A stretch of 64,000 nt of DNA, taken from contig NC_004663.1 in NCBI RefSeq assembly GCF_000011065.1, positions 5,704,001 to 5,768,000 on the forward strand, read 5' to 3'. The DNA comes from Bacteroides thetaiotaomicron VPI-5482. GTDB taxonomy: Bacteria > Bacteroidota > Bacteroidia > Bacteroidales > Bacteroidaceae. Position 1 is the first letter of the stretch, and every line of letters starts with the position of its first letter. The notes beneath the pieces are model-generated. The model saw nothing but the letters and a program-made list of their open reading frames with translations, searched no databases and was not told where the DNA came from. Positions 35,541-45,399 of this stretch are shown in pieces. The translations under genes were made by a program, and so were the position numbers.

Positions 35541-36116
35541 TTAAGGAAACAGTAAAGGAAGCAGCAATGGCAGATAATCTTTTAAATCGATGCGTAATTG
35601 CTTGAGTGCTTGCTGAATACGATAATCTACAGTCTTTGGAGACACTTCCAATGTTTCTGCAATTTCTTTGTAGCTCATATCCCGGAAACGATGCATGACA
35701 AATGCTTGCCGGTAACTTTCCGGCAATGCAGCAACCGCGTCTTCAATTCGTTTGGTTAGCTCTTTAATCTGATAAAAGTCCATATCATGTATCATCTCTT
35801 GCATTTCTTCATAGAAACGCGTATCAGCACGTTTGATGGCATCAATGTGTGCAAGCTTATTTAAAGCCTTGTGATGTACCATTTTAAAGAGATAAGAACT
35901 TAATGATGATTCAATGATTAAGTTTTCCCGGTTTTCCCATATCCATAGAAGGGAGTCTTGCACTATTTCTTCTGCATCGTGGAAGTCAACGTATTTATGA
36001 CCATAGGCACATAGCACTGCATAGTATTGCCTGAATAGCGTTTCAAAGGCTTTTAGGCCTCCACGCTGTATTTCAGATAATTGAAGATCATTCCTCTTTA
36101 TGCGTAGTTCTTCCAT
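35541..36116 (-). CDS. ECF sigma factor of the GH89 locus
   Basis: A 191-residue ECF sigma factor of the Bacteroides SusCD-associated type. Region 2 has the DFHDAEEIVQDSLLWIWENR signature; region 4 has LPESYRQAFVMHRFRDMSYK and the helix-turn-helix LEVSPKTVDYRIQQALKQL. It is divergent from fecR with a 130-base gap instead of sitting upstream of it in one operon. A TATATTTG element precedes its start, so it may be made by the housekeeping sigma. It is expected to drive the susC-susD genes when FecR releases it. Confidence 0.92.
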   Translation of the reverse strand: MEELRIKRNDLQLSEIQRGGLKAFETLFRQYYAVLCAYGHKYVDFHDAEEIVQDSLLWIWENRENLIIESSLSSYLFKMVHHKALNKLAHIDAIKRADTRFYEEMQEMIHDMDFYQIKELTKRIEDAVAALPESYRQAFVMHRFRDMSYKEIAETLEVSPKTVDYRIQQALKQLRIDLKDYLPLLLPLLFP

Positions 36117-36137
36117 TTATTAAATAGTTATTTGCTG

Positions 36138-36145
36138 CAAATATA
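36138..36145 (-). promoter_or_regulatory. Promoter -7 element (TATATTTG) of the ECF sigma gene
   Basis: An exact TAnnTTTG match on the minus strand, 21 bases before the ATG. On the plus side no TAnnTTTG is seen for fecR, whose promoter could be of another class. Confidence 0.55.
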
Positions 36146-36246
36146 GCTTTTTTATAATAAAATAAAGATTTTCTGAAAAAAATAAGGTTTTCGTTTAGGA
36201 ATGTCCTGGTTTAGCCTTGTCATATAATAAAAAGGTGGAATAAGGG

Positions 36247-37275
36247 ATGAAAGATTTAAATAATAATAGAATAGAAGAATTGCTTCCTCGTTATTGTGAG
36301 GGGAGGCTGAGCGAGGGGGAACGTCTGGAAGTGGAAGCGTGGATGGACGAGTCGGAGGAGAATAAACGAGTTGCTACTCAGACTTTTGCTCTTTATTTGG
36401 CTGTGGACACGGTTCAGGTAATGAAGAAAGTTGATACGGAGAAAGCTTTACTGAAAGTAAAGGGAAAAATGTCGGACCGTGAAGTGAGAAGGACAGTGTG
36501 GTGGGAGTGGGCACAACGTGCTGCTGCAATTCTGTTTATCCCGCTTCTTACCTTATTTATATGGCAGAACTGGAAAGGGGATACCGGAGAGGTAGCGGAG
36601 ATGATGGAAGTAAAGACCAGTCCTGGAATGACAACTTCGTTGACATTGCCCGATGGTACAATTGCTTATTTGAATTCAGAATCTTCTTTGTCTTATCCTT
36701 CTCGCTTTAATGGTGATTTCCGTAAAGTGAAGTTAAGTGGTGAGGCATACTTTGAAGTAGCCAAAGATCCGGAAAAGAAATTTATCCTTTCTACTACACA
36801 TCAATCACAGATAGAAGTCTTGGGTACATGTTTCAATGTGGAAGCATATGAACAGAATACAGAGGTTATTACAACTTTGATTGAAGGGAAGGTAGATTTT
36901 ATGTTCGAAAAAGATGCTGTGATGAAACATATCATCTTGTCTCCAAGAGAGAAGTTGGTGTACGACTCGGAGACTGATAAAGTCCACCTTTATAAAACTT
37001 CGGGAAAATCAGAATTGGCTTGGAAAGATGGAGAGGTGGTTCTTGATAATACACCTTTGGAAGAAGCATTATGGATGCTGGAAAGAAGATATAGCGTGAA
37101 ATTCGTTATTAAGAACGAAAAACTGAAGAATAGTTCGTTCACGGGAACCTTTACAAATCAACGTTTGGAAAAGATTCTGGAATATTTTAAAGTATCCTCC
37201 AAAATACGCTGGAAACATATCAATGATGACAAGGATGGAAGTGACAGAAAAAAAGAGATAATAGAGATTTATTGA
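36247..37275 (+). CDS. FecR-type anti-sigma factor
   Basis: A 342-residue membrane protein that holds the ECF sigma factor and receives the signal from the TonB receptor. The cytoplasmic N terminus (about 1-82) contains LLPRYCEGRLSEGERLEVEAW. One membrane helix (about 90-106, AAAILFIPLLTLFIW) leads to the periplasmic FecR domain with SLTLPDGTIAYLNSESSLSYP and LSGEAYFEVAKDPEKKF, then a C-terminal DUF4974-type domain (LEEALWMLERRYSVKF). It lies upstream of susC and is divergent from its sigma partner. Confidence 0.93.
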   Translation: MKDLNNNRIEELLPRYCEGRLSEGERLEVEAWMDESEENKRVATQTFALYLAVDTVQVMKKVDTEKALLKVKGKMSDREVRRTVWWEWAQRAAAILFIPLLTLFIWQNWKGDTGEVAEMMEVKTSPGMTTSLTLPDGTIAYLNSESSLSYPSRFNGDFRKVKLSGEAYFEVAKDPEKKFILSTTHQSQIEVLGTCFNVEAYEQNTEVITTLIEGKVDFMFEKDAVMKHIILSPREKLVYDSETDKVHLYKTSGKSELAWKDGEVVLDNTPLEEALWMLERRYSVKFVIKNEKLKNSSFTGTFTNQRLEKILEYFKVSSKIRWKHINDDKDGSDRKKEIIEIY

Positions 37276-37324
37276 TTAACCTTTAACAATTTAGTAGTAT
37301 GAAAGCAAAACCCACTTAGAAAAA

Positions 37325-37416
37325 AGTATGGGAAGATTTTGGCAGATCTCCCCATACTAAAATGAATCAATTGAAAATGCTTGTTTGGCAGACAAGCATA
37401 GTTAACTCATTTTCAA
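37325..37416 (+). promoter_or_regulatory. Structured leader upstream of susC
   Basis: The 160-base gap between fecR and susC holds two hairpins: AGTATGGG/CCCATACT (37325-37332 with 37351-37358) and ATGCTTGT/ACAAGCAT (37377-37384 with 37392-37399). The second can be closed by an outer pairing TGAAAATG/CATTTTCA. No U-run follows either, so a terminator is less likely than a leader or processing structure. Confidence 0.5.
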
Positions 37417-37435
37417 CTTAAATCAATACAAAATT

Positions 37436-40400
37436 ATGCAAAACAATTTTAGCATCCAAGTTTTAAGGGTGGTAAAGTCTTTTTGGCTAACCTCGAAAAA
37501 AATCCCACGTACTATGAGACTGGTTATTTTATTCTTATTTTGCTTTGTCGGATTAACTAATGCGACAGATAGCTATGCCCAATCTGCAAAGGTTACAATG
37601 AATGTACGTAATCAGACAGTTGAGGATGTATTAAGAGCGATAGAGAAGCAAACAGAATTTAGTTTCTTCTACAACAATGCTCATATAAATTTGAAACGGT
37701 TGGTGACAATCTCCGCTGACCGTAATGATATCTTTAAAGTTCTTGACGAAGTATTTAAAAATACGAATGTAGAATATAAGGTAATAGATAAAAAGATCAT
37801 TCTGTCCACGGAGTTGGCATCTGTCGAACAGGCGCATCAGGAAAAGGTAAAAGTGAGCGGACGAGTGGTGGATGCGGCAGGTGAACCGGTAATCGGTGCC
37901 AGTGTGATAGAAAAAGGCTCCGCCAATGGTACGATCACTGATATGGACGGTAATTTTATCCTGAATGTCGGTTCAAAAGAAGCCATTCTTGAAATCTCTT
38001 ATATTGGTTATCAAGGACAGTCCCTGAAAGTAACTCCAGGAAAGACGCTGTCGGTAGTGCTGAAAGAGGACACACAGAGTCTGGACGAAGTGGTAGTAGT
38101 TGGTTTTGGCGTACAGAAGAAAGCGAACCTGACCGGTGCGGTATCTCAGGTAAAGATGGATGATGTGCTGGGGAGTCGTCCTGTTGTAAATGCCATGAGT
38201 GCTTTGCAGGGTGCGATGCCGGGACTTCAGATTACTCCTAATAATGATGCTGCCGGTCCGGGACAGAGCAAATCATTCAATATTCGTGGTACGACTTCTA
38301 TCAATGGCGGTGGTCCGTTGGTGTTGATAGATAATGTTCCGGGGGATATCGATATGTTGAATCCCGAAGATATTGAAAGTGTTTCTGTGTTGAAAGATGC
38401 TGCCTCGGCCGCTATCTATGGTGCGCGTGCCGCTTTCGGTGTAATACTTGTGACTACAAAGAAGGCGAAGAAAGGAGACGGTTTTCATGTCAATTATAAT
38501 AATAATTTTGGTTTCCAGAGTTCTATCAATCGTCCGGAACAGGCTGACGGGCTGGAGTGGATGCAGGCTTACCTGGACGGCGAGTTCAATGCCGGTAAAT
38601 ACTACACTGGGCAAGATATCAAAACCTGGATGAACTACCTGACCGAATATCGTAAGAATCCGGGTAAATTCCAGACTACCGGAGACGGGGTATATGTAGA
38701 CCCGGAAACAGGATTGAATTATTACCTGAATGAGAAAGACCTGTATGCCAATATGCTTGATGATTACGGTTTTCTGCAAGCGCATAATGTGTCATTGAGC
38801 GGTGGTACTGATAAGCTGGCTTATCGTCTGTCCCTTGGCTATAATAGCGAGCAAGGTATTTTGATCACCGATAAAGACCGCTACAAACGTTTGTCGGGTA
38901 GTGCCTATATTTCTGCCGAAATCACTTCGTGGCTGACTCAGTCTGTAGATATACGCTATGCTCAGAGTGACAAGAATATGCCTGTGACTTCGGATAAGAC
39001 CGGATTGTATGATATGCGTTTGCCGGTTGTATATCCCGAAGGCTCCCTGACTTTGCCTGACGGCACCAGCCTGATGACGAATACGCCTTCCAACGTTTTG
39101 AGAATGGCAACGGATAACAATACAATCAGAGACAATGCCCGTATCCTGTCAAAAACGGTATTGAAACCATTGAAAGGGCTTGAAGTGGCATTCGAATATA
39201 CTTTTGACAAGACATGGAGTAATCAGAATGTGAATAAGGCTTCCATTGATTATACAACGGTTGAGCTGGCAAAAATACAGACTGCCACTACCTCTTCTCT
39301 GGAGACGACTCACCAAAGTACTGATTATAATGCCATCAACCTGTATGCTAATTATAGATATTCATGGAATGACACACATAACTTGTCATTAATGGGCGGC
39401 TTCAACCAGGAATCCAGTGACTGGAAGAAATTGTATACTTATTCTTATGATATGATTAACGAGAAGTATCCGTCACATAGTACGGCTACCGGTGAGAATA
39501 AGGTTATTACAGATGATCATCGCGTGTATACCGTTCGTGGTGCTTTCTATCGTGTTAATTATGATTATAAAGGCAAATATCTGTTTGAGACCAATGGTCG
39601 TTATGACGGATCGTCTAAATTCCCGAAGAAAAATCGTTTCGGTTTCTTCCCTTCTGTATCTGTGGGTTGGAACATTGCCCGCGAGAACTTTATGAAACCA
39701 GTTGCAGGTGACTGGCTAAGCGATCTGAAACTTCGCGGAACCTGGGGACAAATAGGTAATCAAGGCATTGATCCTTATAAATTTGTTCCGACCATGTCGC
39801 AAGTGGAAAAGAAGGATGTGGCATGGCTGGTGAATGGAGCGAAGCCGCTGACTTTGAATGCTCCGGGACTGGTCAGTGATAGTTTTACTTGGGAAACGGT
39901 AGAAACATTGGACTTTGGTTTTGATATAACTGCCTTGAACGGACGTCTGCAAAGTACTTTCGACTGGTATCGCCGTGATACGAAAGATATGCTTGCTCCG
40001 GGAGCTGAGTTGCCGTCAGTGGTAGGTGCTTCCGCACCTTTGCAGAATACCGCCGACTTGCGTACGAAAGGCTGGGAATTGTCATTGACGTGGAGAGATA
40101 GAATCGGTGCATGGGGCTATAATGTAGGCTTCAATCTTTATGACTCTAAAACAGTCGTTACCAAATACCATAATGAATCAAAGATTATCCTGAAAAGTGA
40201 TGGCACGAATAATTATTATGAAGGATATGAAATCGGTTCTATCTGGGGTTATGTAACGGATGGTTACTATACAGCCGATGACTTTGAAGATACAAATACC
40301 TGGAAACTGAAAGAAGGAGTGGTGACAGTGGATGGAGTAAGTCCGCGTCCCGGTGACATCAAGTACCAGAATTTGCGTGATGATGGATCGAGTACGAATC

Positions 40401-40972
40401 GCATTGATACGGGAGACGGAACCTTTGACAATCCGGGTGACCGCAAGATAATCGGTAATAACTCTTTGCGTTTGCAGTATGGTATAAACCTGGGAGTCAA
40501 TTACAAAGGATTTGATCTGAGTGTTTTGCTGCAAGGAGTAGGTAAACGTGATGTATGGATCAGTGATGCACGCCGCTGGCCGTTTAATTCCGGACAGTTC
40601 GGTTCACTCTTTAAAGACCAGCTGGATTATTGGAAACCGGTAGATTCTGCCAATGGCGACTGGACGGCAGCCAATCCGAATGCGGAATACTTCCGTATTT
40701 ACGGGCAAGGAAACAATTCCAGTTACAATACACGTGCGCAAACGAAGTATCTGATGAATGGCTCTTATCTGCGTGTTAAGAATGTGACTTTGAGTTATAA
40801 TTTCCCGAAGAGCTGGTTGGCACCTATTACATTAACGAGTTTGAAAGCGTTCGTAAGTTGTGAGAACCTTCACACATTTACTAAGCTGATGAAGGGTTAT
40901 GACCCGGAACGCCTGTCATGGGGATATCCTTTCTATCGTACGATTTCTTTTGGTTTTAATGTTACTCTTTAA
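37436..40972 (+). CDS. SusC/RagA-type TonB-dependent receptor with STN domain
   Basis: A 1178-residue outer-membrane transporter that imports glycans together with its SusD lid. The signal region is about residues 27-50 (MRLVILFLFCFVG, ending near SYAQS). An STN domain follows (about 52-115), which marks receptors that signal to FecR and an ECF sigma factor. A carboxypeptidase-D-like domain (about 137-215) and the plug, beginning near LDEVVVVGFG, come next, then the 22-strand barrel ending in Phe (YRTISFGFNVTL). susD follows 13 bases later. Substrate is likely an alpha-GlcNAc-bearing host glycan, inferred from the GH89 neighbour. Confidence 0.95.
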   Translation: MQNNFSIQVLRVVKSFWLTSKKIPRTMRLVILFLFCFVGLTNATDSYAQSAKVTMNVRNQTVEDVLRAIEKQTEFSFFYNNAHINLKRLVTISADRNDIFKVLDEVFKNTNVEYKVIDKKIILSTELASVEQAHQEKVKVSGRVVDAAGEPVIGASVIEKGSANGTITDMDGNFILNVGSKEAILEISYIGYQGQSLKVTPGKTLSVVLKEDTQSLDEVVVVGFGVQKKANLTGAVSQVKMDDVLGSRPVVNAMSALQGAMPGLQITPNNDAAGPGQSKSFNIRGTTSINGGGPLVLIDNVPGDIDMLNPEDIESVSVLKDAASAAIYGARAAFGVILVTTKKAKKGDGFHVNYNNNFGFQSSINRPEQADGLEWMQAYLDGEFNAGKYYTGQDIKTWMNYLTEYRKNPGKFQTTGDGVYVDPETGLNYYLNEKDLYANMLDDYGFLQAHNVSLSGGTDKLAYRLSLGYNSEQGILITDKDRYKRLSGSAYISAEITSWLTQSVDIRYAQSDKNMPVTSDKTGLYDMRLPVVYPEGSLTLPDGTSLMTNTPSNVLRMATDNNTIRDNARILSKTVLKPLKGLEVAFEYTFDKTWSNQNVNKASIDYTTVELAKIQTATTSSLETTHQSTDYNAINLYANYRYSWNDTHNLSLMGGFNQESSDWKKLYTYSYDMINEKYPSHSTATGENKVITDDHRVYTVRGAFYRVNYDYKGKYLFETNGRYDGSSKFPKKNRFGFFPSVSVGWNIARENFMKPVAGDWLSDLKLRGTWGQIGNQGIDPYKFVPTMSQVEKKDVAWLVNGAKPLTLNAPGLVSDSFTWETVETLDFGFDITALNGRLQSTFDWYRRDTKDMLAPGAELPSVVGASAPLQNTADLRTKGWELSLTWRDRIGAWGYNVGFNLYDSKTVVTKYHNESKIILKSDGTNNYYEGYEIGSIWGYVTDGYYTADDFEDTNTWKLKEGVVTVDGVSPRPGDIKYQNLRDDGSSTNRIDTGDGTFDNPGDRKIIGNNSLRLQYGINLGVNYKGFDLSVLLQGVGKRDVWISDARRWPFNSGQFGSLFKDQLDYWKPVDSANGDWTAANPNAEYFRIYGQGNNSSYNTRAQTKYLMNGSYLRVKNVTLSYNFPKSWLAPITLTSLKAFVSCENLHTFTKLMKGYDPERLSWGYPFYRTISFGFNVTL

Positions 40973-40985
40973 TTTAGAATTGGTT

Positions 40986-42893
40986 ATGAAAAAAATAATA
41001 TATACTATGCTTGCGGCAGCAGCTATCGGATTTACGTCATGCAACGATAGTTTTATGGAACGCTATCCGGATACTTCGTTGACGGAGCAGACAGTGTTCA
41101 GTAATTATAATACTTTCAAGACCTATGCCTGGGGATTGTACGGAGTATTTACAAATACTAATATCCTGCGTATTCCCGGTACAAACGGAGCCTATGCCAG
41201 TGCCACATCCTATACAAGCGATATTTATGCAGGTTATCTGATGCGTCGTCAGGGTGACGGTAATCCGTATGCTTTTCAGAATGTATCCAGTTCGTCATCG
41301 GGCAATGGATGGGCATTCAGTTTCGTCTATCGGGTCAATGTCATGTTGGCAAATATCGATAACTCAGGGATGACGGATGCGGACAAGGAGCATTGGCGTT
41401 CGGTGGGATATTTCTTCCGTGCCTATTATTATTCGGAACTGATAGCTCGTTTTGGCGATGTGCCTTGGGTAGATCGCGTACTGGGTGATTCGGATAAGGA
41501 AATAGCATATGGTCCCCGTACACCTCGCAAAGAAGTTGCCGATCATGTATTGAACGATTTGATATACGCTGAAGAGCATATAAAAGAAGAAGGTGACGGT
41601 GAAAATACGATCAATGTGCACGTTGTCCGTGCTCTTCTTTCCCGTTTCTGCCTTTTTGAAGGTACATGGCGTAAATATCATGCTTTGGGGGACGAAGATA
41701 AGTACTTTGATGCTTGTATCACTTATTCCAAGAAGCTGATGGATTCTTATCCCGAACTGAACAGTGACTGGGGAGAGATGCTGACATCTGACCTGAAAGG
41801 AATGAAAGGCATCATTCTGTATAAGGAATATGTAGAAAAAGAACTGACTAATTATGTACTGACGCATGTTGAACGGACATCCACCCATAATGTGGAAATG
41901 CCGCAACACATCATCGACATGTATCTTTGTAAAGATGGTAAAACGATCCATAACAGCTCGGAATATGAATGGTCGCAGGATGGGGATAATAGTATGAATG
42001 CTACCTTCCGCAATCGTGACCTTCGTCTGCTGGAGACTGTAGCTCCCCCTTATAAGGTGATCCCAAGTGCCGATAATACCAGTTGGGAGTATACTTCTGA
42101 TCCCAAGGACCGTGAGTTTATGGATATCATGGGCATTACCCGTTACACAGGTTTCGGGGGTGGAAATGGGGAAGCCGGTAAACATAAAGTGTTCCCATTG
42201 ATGAACTGGTCTGCTGCTATATTGAAAGGGATGCCTCACTTCTTCACCAACAATGGCGGACAAGGTTTCCTCGTAGCCCGTAGCGGTAACTATGTGTACA
42301 GATACTATAATGTTTGGGATAATTCGAAAGAGAATGAAGGGACCTCAGATGTACCTTTGTTCAAGATTGATGAAGTGATGTTGAATTATGCCGAGGCTAA
42401 ATTTGAAAAAGGTGGTACAGGTGCCGAAGGCTTCAATCAGACAGTTGCTGATCTTACTATCAATAAGTTACGCGATCGGGTGGGAGTTGCCCATATGAAA
42501 GTGGCCGAGATAAATGCCGGATTTGATCCGAAGCGCGACCAGACCGTAGACCCTGTATTGTGGGAGATTCGTCGCGAGCGCATGGTAGAATTGATGGGTG
42601 AAGGATTTGGATTCTACGATGTGCGTCGTTGGAAAAAGGCACCTTGGTTTATCAATAAGATACAGTACGGTCAATGGGCTACTAAAGAGCAGATTGGCGA
42701 CTCCGGACAGTTTGTTGATCTTGAAAAAGGATACGCCGATACGACAGGAAAGAAAGAAGGTTTTATCTATATGTATAATGATCCTTTGGTAGCAGGTAAA
42801 GGTTGGTTAGATAAGTATTATCTGTATCAGGTGCCTACTAATGAAATCGCATTAAACCCAGAACTGGCCCCCAATAATCCGGGATGGGAGTAA
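40986..42893 (+). CDS. SusD/RagB family glycan-binding lipoprotein
   Basis: A 635-residue surface lipoprotein that caps the SusC channel. The ATG at 40986 gives a lipoprotein signal ending IGFTSC; the frame extends 29 codons further into susC but without a leader, so this start is preferred. The TPR-like helices of the RagB fold are visible, including the SusD signature near the C terminus (WEIRRERMVELMGEGFGFYDVRRW, in two pieces). It is co-transcribed with susC and ends in a strong hairpin. Confidence 0.94.
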   Translation: MKKIIYTMLAAAAIGFTSCNDSFMERYPDTSLTEQTVFSNYNTFKTYAWGLYGVFTNTNILRIPGTNGAYASATSYTSDIYAGYLMRRQGDGNPYAFQNVSSSSSGNGWAFSFVYRVNVMLANIDNSGMTDADKEHWRSVGYFFRAYYYSELIARFGDVPWVDRVLGDSDKEIAYGPRTPRKEVADHVLNDLIYAEEHIKEEGDGENTINVHVVRALLSRFCLFEGTWRKYHALGDEDKYFDACITYSKKLMDSYPELNSDWGEMLTSDLKGMKGIILYKEYVEKELTNYVLTHVERTSTHNVEMPQHIIDMYLCKDGKTIHNSSEYEWSQDGDNSMNATFRNRDLRLLETVAPPYKVIPSADNTSWEYTSDPKDREFMDIMGITRYTGFGGGNGEAGKHKVFPLMNWSAAILKGMPHFFTNNGGQGFLVARSGNYVYRYYNVWDNSKENEGTSDVPLFKIDEVMLNYAEAKFEKGGTGAEGFNQTVADLTINKLRDRVGVAHMKVAEINAGFDPKRDQTVDPVLWEIRRERMVELMGEGFGFYDVRRWKKAPWFINKIQYGQWATKEQIGDSGQFVDLEKGYADTTGKKEGFIYMYNDPLVAGKGWLDKYYLYQVPTNEIALNPELAPNNPGWE

Positions 42894-42914
42894 TAATTAA
42901 CTGAAACACAAATT

Positions 42915-42960
42915 GAAAGAAGATGTGCAAATAACTGTTTGACACATCTTCTTTCTTTAT
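42915..42960 (+). terminator. Terminator after susD
   Basis: A perfect 13-bp stem GAAAGAAGATGTG/CACATCTTCTTTC (42915-42927 with 42943-42955) followed by TTTAT. It would stop or reduce read-through into the GH89 gene. Confidence 0.8.
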
Positions 42961-42977
42961 TAGAGCCAATGCTATCC

Positions 42978-43019
42978 GTCGGAAACAGTCGGTGAGTCAA
43001 CCGAATATTTCCGACTTTT
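42978..43019 (+). promoter_or_regulatory. Second hairpin between susD and the GH89 gene
   Basis: GTCGGAAA (42978-42985) pairs with TTTCCGAC (43008-43015), and inside it CGGT pairs with ACCG. TTTTC follows. It could be a second, weaker terminator or a processing site. Confidence 0.5.
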
Positions 43020-43128
43020 CATATATTGGAGGTTATTTAATGTGTATCAGTATAAAAGAACTACATTTTATTTTCAGTAATCGGAAATTTGAAATATATT
43101 TAGAGGCTCAAACGCTCAAACACATTTG

Positions 43129-45363
43129 ATGACCCTTAAAAAAATAATGACTATGAACATGCGTCTTCTATTACTTTTATTATTTGGTTCTGTTGTTATG
43201 TATACAAGTTGCCAATCTACGTCTGCTCCAATCGATTCATTGGCAGCACGTGTGACGGAGAATACGTCGAAGGATCAAATCCTTTTCCGGTTGGTTACTG
43301 ATGAAGCCGATCCGGCAAAAGACTACTTTGAGATAGACTCCAAGGATGGCAAAGTACTGATAACCGGAAACTCCGATCTTTCACTGGCTACGGGCTTGAA
43401 TTGGTACCTGAAATACGTGGCAGGTATTCATCTTTCGTGGAATAATCCCTCGCAGAAATTGCCGGAAGTACTGCCTCTGCCTCAAAAGAAAATCCGACAG
43501 GCGACGGCTATGAAGAATCGATATTACCTGAATTACTGTACCTATTCCTACTCCATGGCTTTCTGGGACTGGGAGCGCTGGGAGAAAGAGATAGACTGGA
43601 TGGCGATGCACGGCATCAATATGCCTTTGAGTATAACAGGGATGGAGGTTGTCTGGTATAATCTGCTGAAACGTATCGGATATACGACGGAGGAGATCAA
43701 TGAGTTTATTTCCGGTCCTGCCTTTATGGCATGGTGGCAGATGAATAATCTGGAAGGATGGGGCGGACCGAATCCCGACAGTTGGTATCGGCAACAGGAA
43801 GCACTGCAAAAGAAGATCATTGCCCGAATGAGGGAGCTGGGCATTGAACCGGTATTCCCCGGATATGCAGGAATGGTTCCCCGTAATATCGGAGAGAAAT
43901 TGGGGTATCAGATTGCCGATCCCGGTAAATGGTGCGGTTTCCCTCGTCCGGCCTTTCTTTCTACGGAAGATGAACATTTCGATTCATTTGCTGCCATGTA
44001 TTATGAGGAGTTGGAGAAACTGTACGGAAAAGCAAAGTATTACAGTATGGACCCCTTTCATGAAGGAGGAAATACGGAAGGAGTAGACTTGGCAAAGGCG
44101 GGAACTTCTATTATGAGTGCTATGAAGAAAGCGAATCCGGAAGCTGTGTGGGTGATGCAGGCATGGCAGGCGAATCCGCGGGAAGCGATGGTCAGTACGC
44201 TTGATTCCGGTGATTTGCTGGTACTGGATTTGTATAGTGAAAAACTTCCCCAATGGGGTGATCCGGAGTCGATGTGGTATCGGGAGAAAGGTTTCGGCAA
44301 GCATGACTGGCTCTATTGTATGTTGCTTAACTTTGGCGGTAATGTCGGTCTGCACGGACGGATGGAGCAACTGGTGAATGGATATTATAACGCATGTGCA
44401 CATGTCAACGGGAAAACCCTGCGAGGGGTAGGAGCTACTCCGGAAGGAATCGAGAATAATCCGGTGATGTTTGAATTGCTGTATGAACTTCCTTGGCGGG
44501 AAGAACGGTTCGCACCGGATGCATGGCTGCAAGCGTATCTGAAAGCGCGGTATGGAAATGATTTGTCACCGGAAGTAGCGGAAGCATGGCGTGCGCTGGA
44601 ACATACAGTTTACAATGCTCCGAAGAATTATCAGGGAGAAGGGACAGTCGAATCCTTGTTGTGTGCCCGTCCGGGATTTCATCAGGACAGAACGTCGACA
44701 TGGGGATATGCTAAGTTATTCTATTCACCTGATTCAACGGCAAAGGCAGCCCGCTTGTTACTTTCTGTTGCAGATCAGTACAAGGGAAATAATAACTTTG
44801 AATATGATTTGGTAGACGTGGTGCGTCAGAGCCTGGCAGATAAGGGGAATGTGCTGCTTGAAGAAATTTCTCAGAGTTATGATCGGAAAGATAAGGATAG
44901 CTTCGGGAAACAGTCACAACAGTTTCTGGAGTTAATATTAGCTCAGGACAGTTTACTGTCCACCCGAAAGGAGTTCTCGGTGTCTTCATGGCTGAATGCC
45001 GCACGTTCTTTGGGAACCACGGAAGAAGAAAAGAAACTTTACGAATGGAATGCTTCTGCGCTCATCACGGTCTGGGGAGACAGTATAGCTGCCAATCGGG
45101 GAGGTCTGCATGATTATTCCCATCGGGAGTGGAGCGGGATTTTGAAAGACTTGTATTATCAACGTTGGAAAACCTTCTTTGAGCAGAAACAACGGGAGTT
45201 GGACGGTAAACTTGACCAATCAGCGGAAGAACCGATTAATTTCTATGGTATGGAGAAAGCATGGGCGGAGAAAAACAAAACAGCTGATTCATCGGATCAT
45301 AAGTCACAAACTGTAATTGAAACGGCAAAATCTGTTTATCGGACAGCGATTGAAGCAAAGTAA
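43129..45363 (+). CDS. Alpha-N-acetylglucosaminidase, GH89 lipoprotein
   Basis: A 744-residue homologue of human NAGLU and clostridial GH89, which release terminal alpha-linked GlcNAc (found in heparan sulfate and in class III mucin). The signal ends VVMYTSC, so it is a lipoprotein. The NAGLU N-terminal domain (about 45-125), the barrel with CTYSYSMAFWDWERWEKEID and YSMDPFHEGG, and the helical C terminus are all present. The family's acidic residues fit Glu in DPFHEGG and in GATPEGIENNP. ATGs at 43147, 43153 and 43159 are also in frame. It is separated from susD by two hairpins and 235 bases. Confidence 0.93.
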   Translation: MTLKKIMTMNMRLLLLLLFGSVVMYTSCQSTSAPIDSLAARVTENTSKDQILFRLVTDEADPAKDYFEIDSKDGKVLITGNSDLSLATGLNWYLKYVAGIHLSWNNPSQKLPEVLPLPQKKIRQATAMKNRYYLNYCTYSYSMAFWDWERWEKEIDWMAMHGINMPLSITGMEVVWYNLLKRIGYTTEEINEFISGPAFMAWWQMNNLEGWGGPNPDSWYRQQEALQKKIIARMRELGIEPVFPGYAGMVPRNIGEKLGYQIADPGKWCGFPRPAFLSTEDEHFDSFAAMYYEELEKLYGKAKYYSMDPFHEGGNTEGVDLAKAGTSIMSAMKKANPEAVWVMQAWQANPREAMVSTLDSGDLLVLDLYSEKLPQWGDPESMWYREKGFGKHDWLYCMLLNFGGNVGLHGRMEQLVNGYYNACAHVNGKTLRGVGATPEGIENNPVMFELLYELPWREERFAPDAWLQAYLKARYGNDLSPEVAEAWRALEHTVYNAPKNYQGEGTVESLLCARPGFHQDRTSTWGYAKLFYSPDSTAKAARLLLSVADQYKGNNNFEYDLVDVVRQSLADKGNVLLEEISQSYDRKDKDSFGKQSQQFLELILAQDSLLSTRKEFSVSSWLNAARSLGTTEEEKKLYEWNASALITVWGDSIAANRGGLHDYSHREWSGILKDLYYQRWKTFFEQKQRELDGKLDQSAEEPINFYGMEKAWAEKNKTADSSDHKSQTVIETAKSVYRTAIEAK

Positions 45364-45399
45364 TTTATCTACCTACACTGCTTCGGCTTTCAGCTAGAG

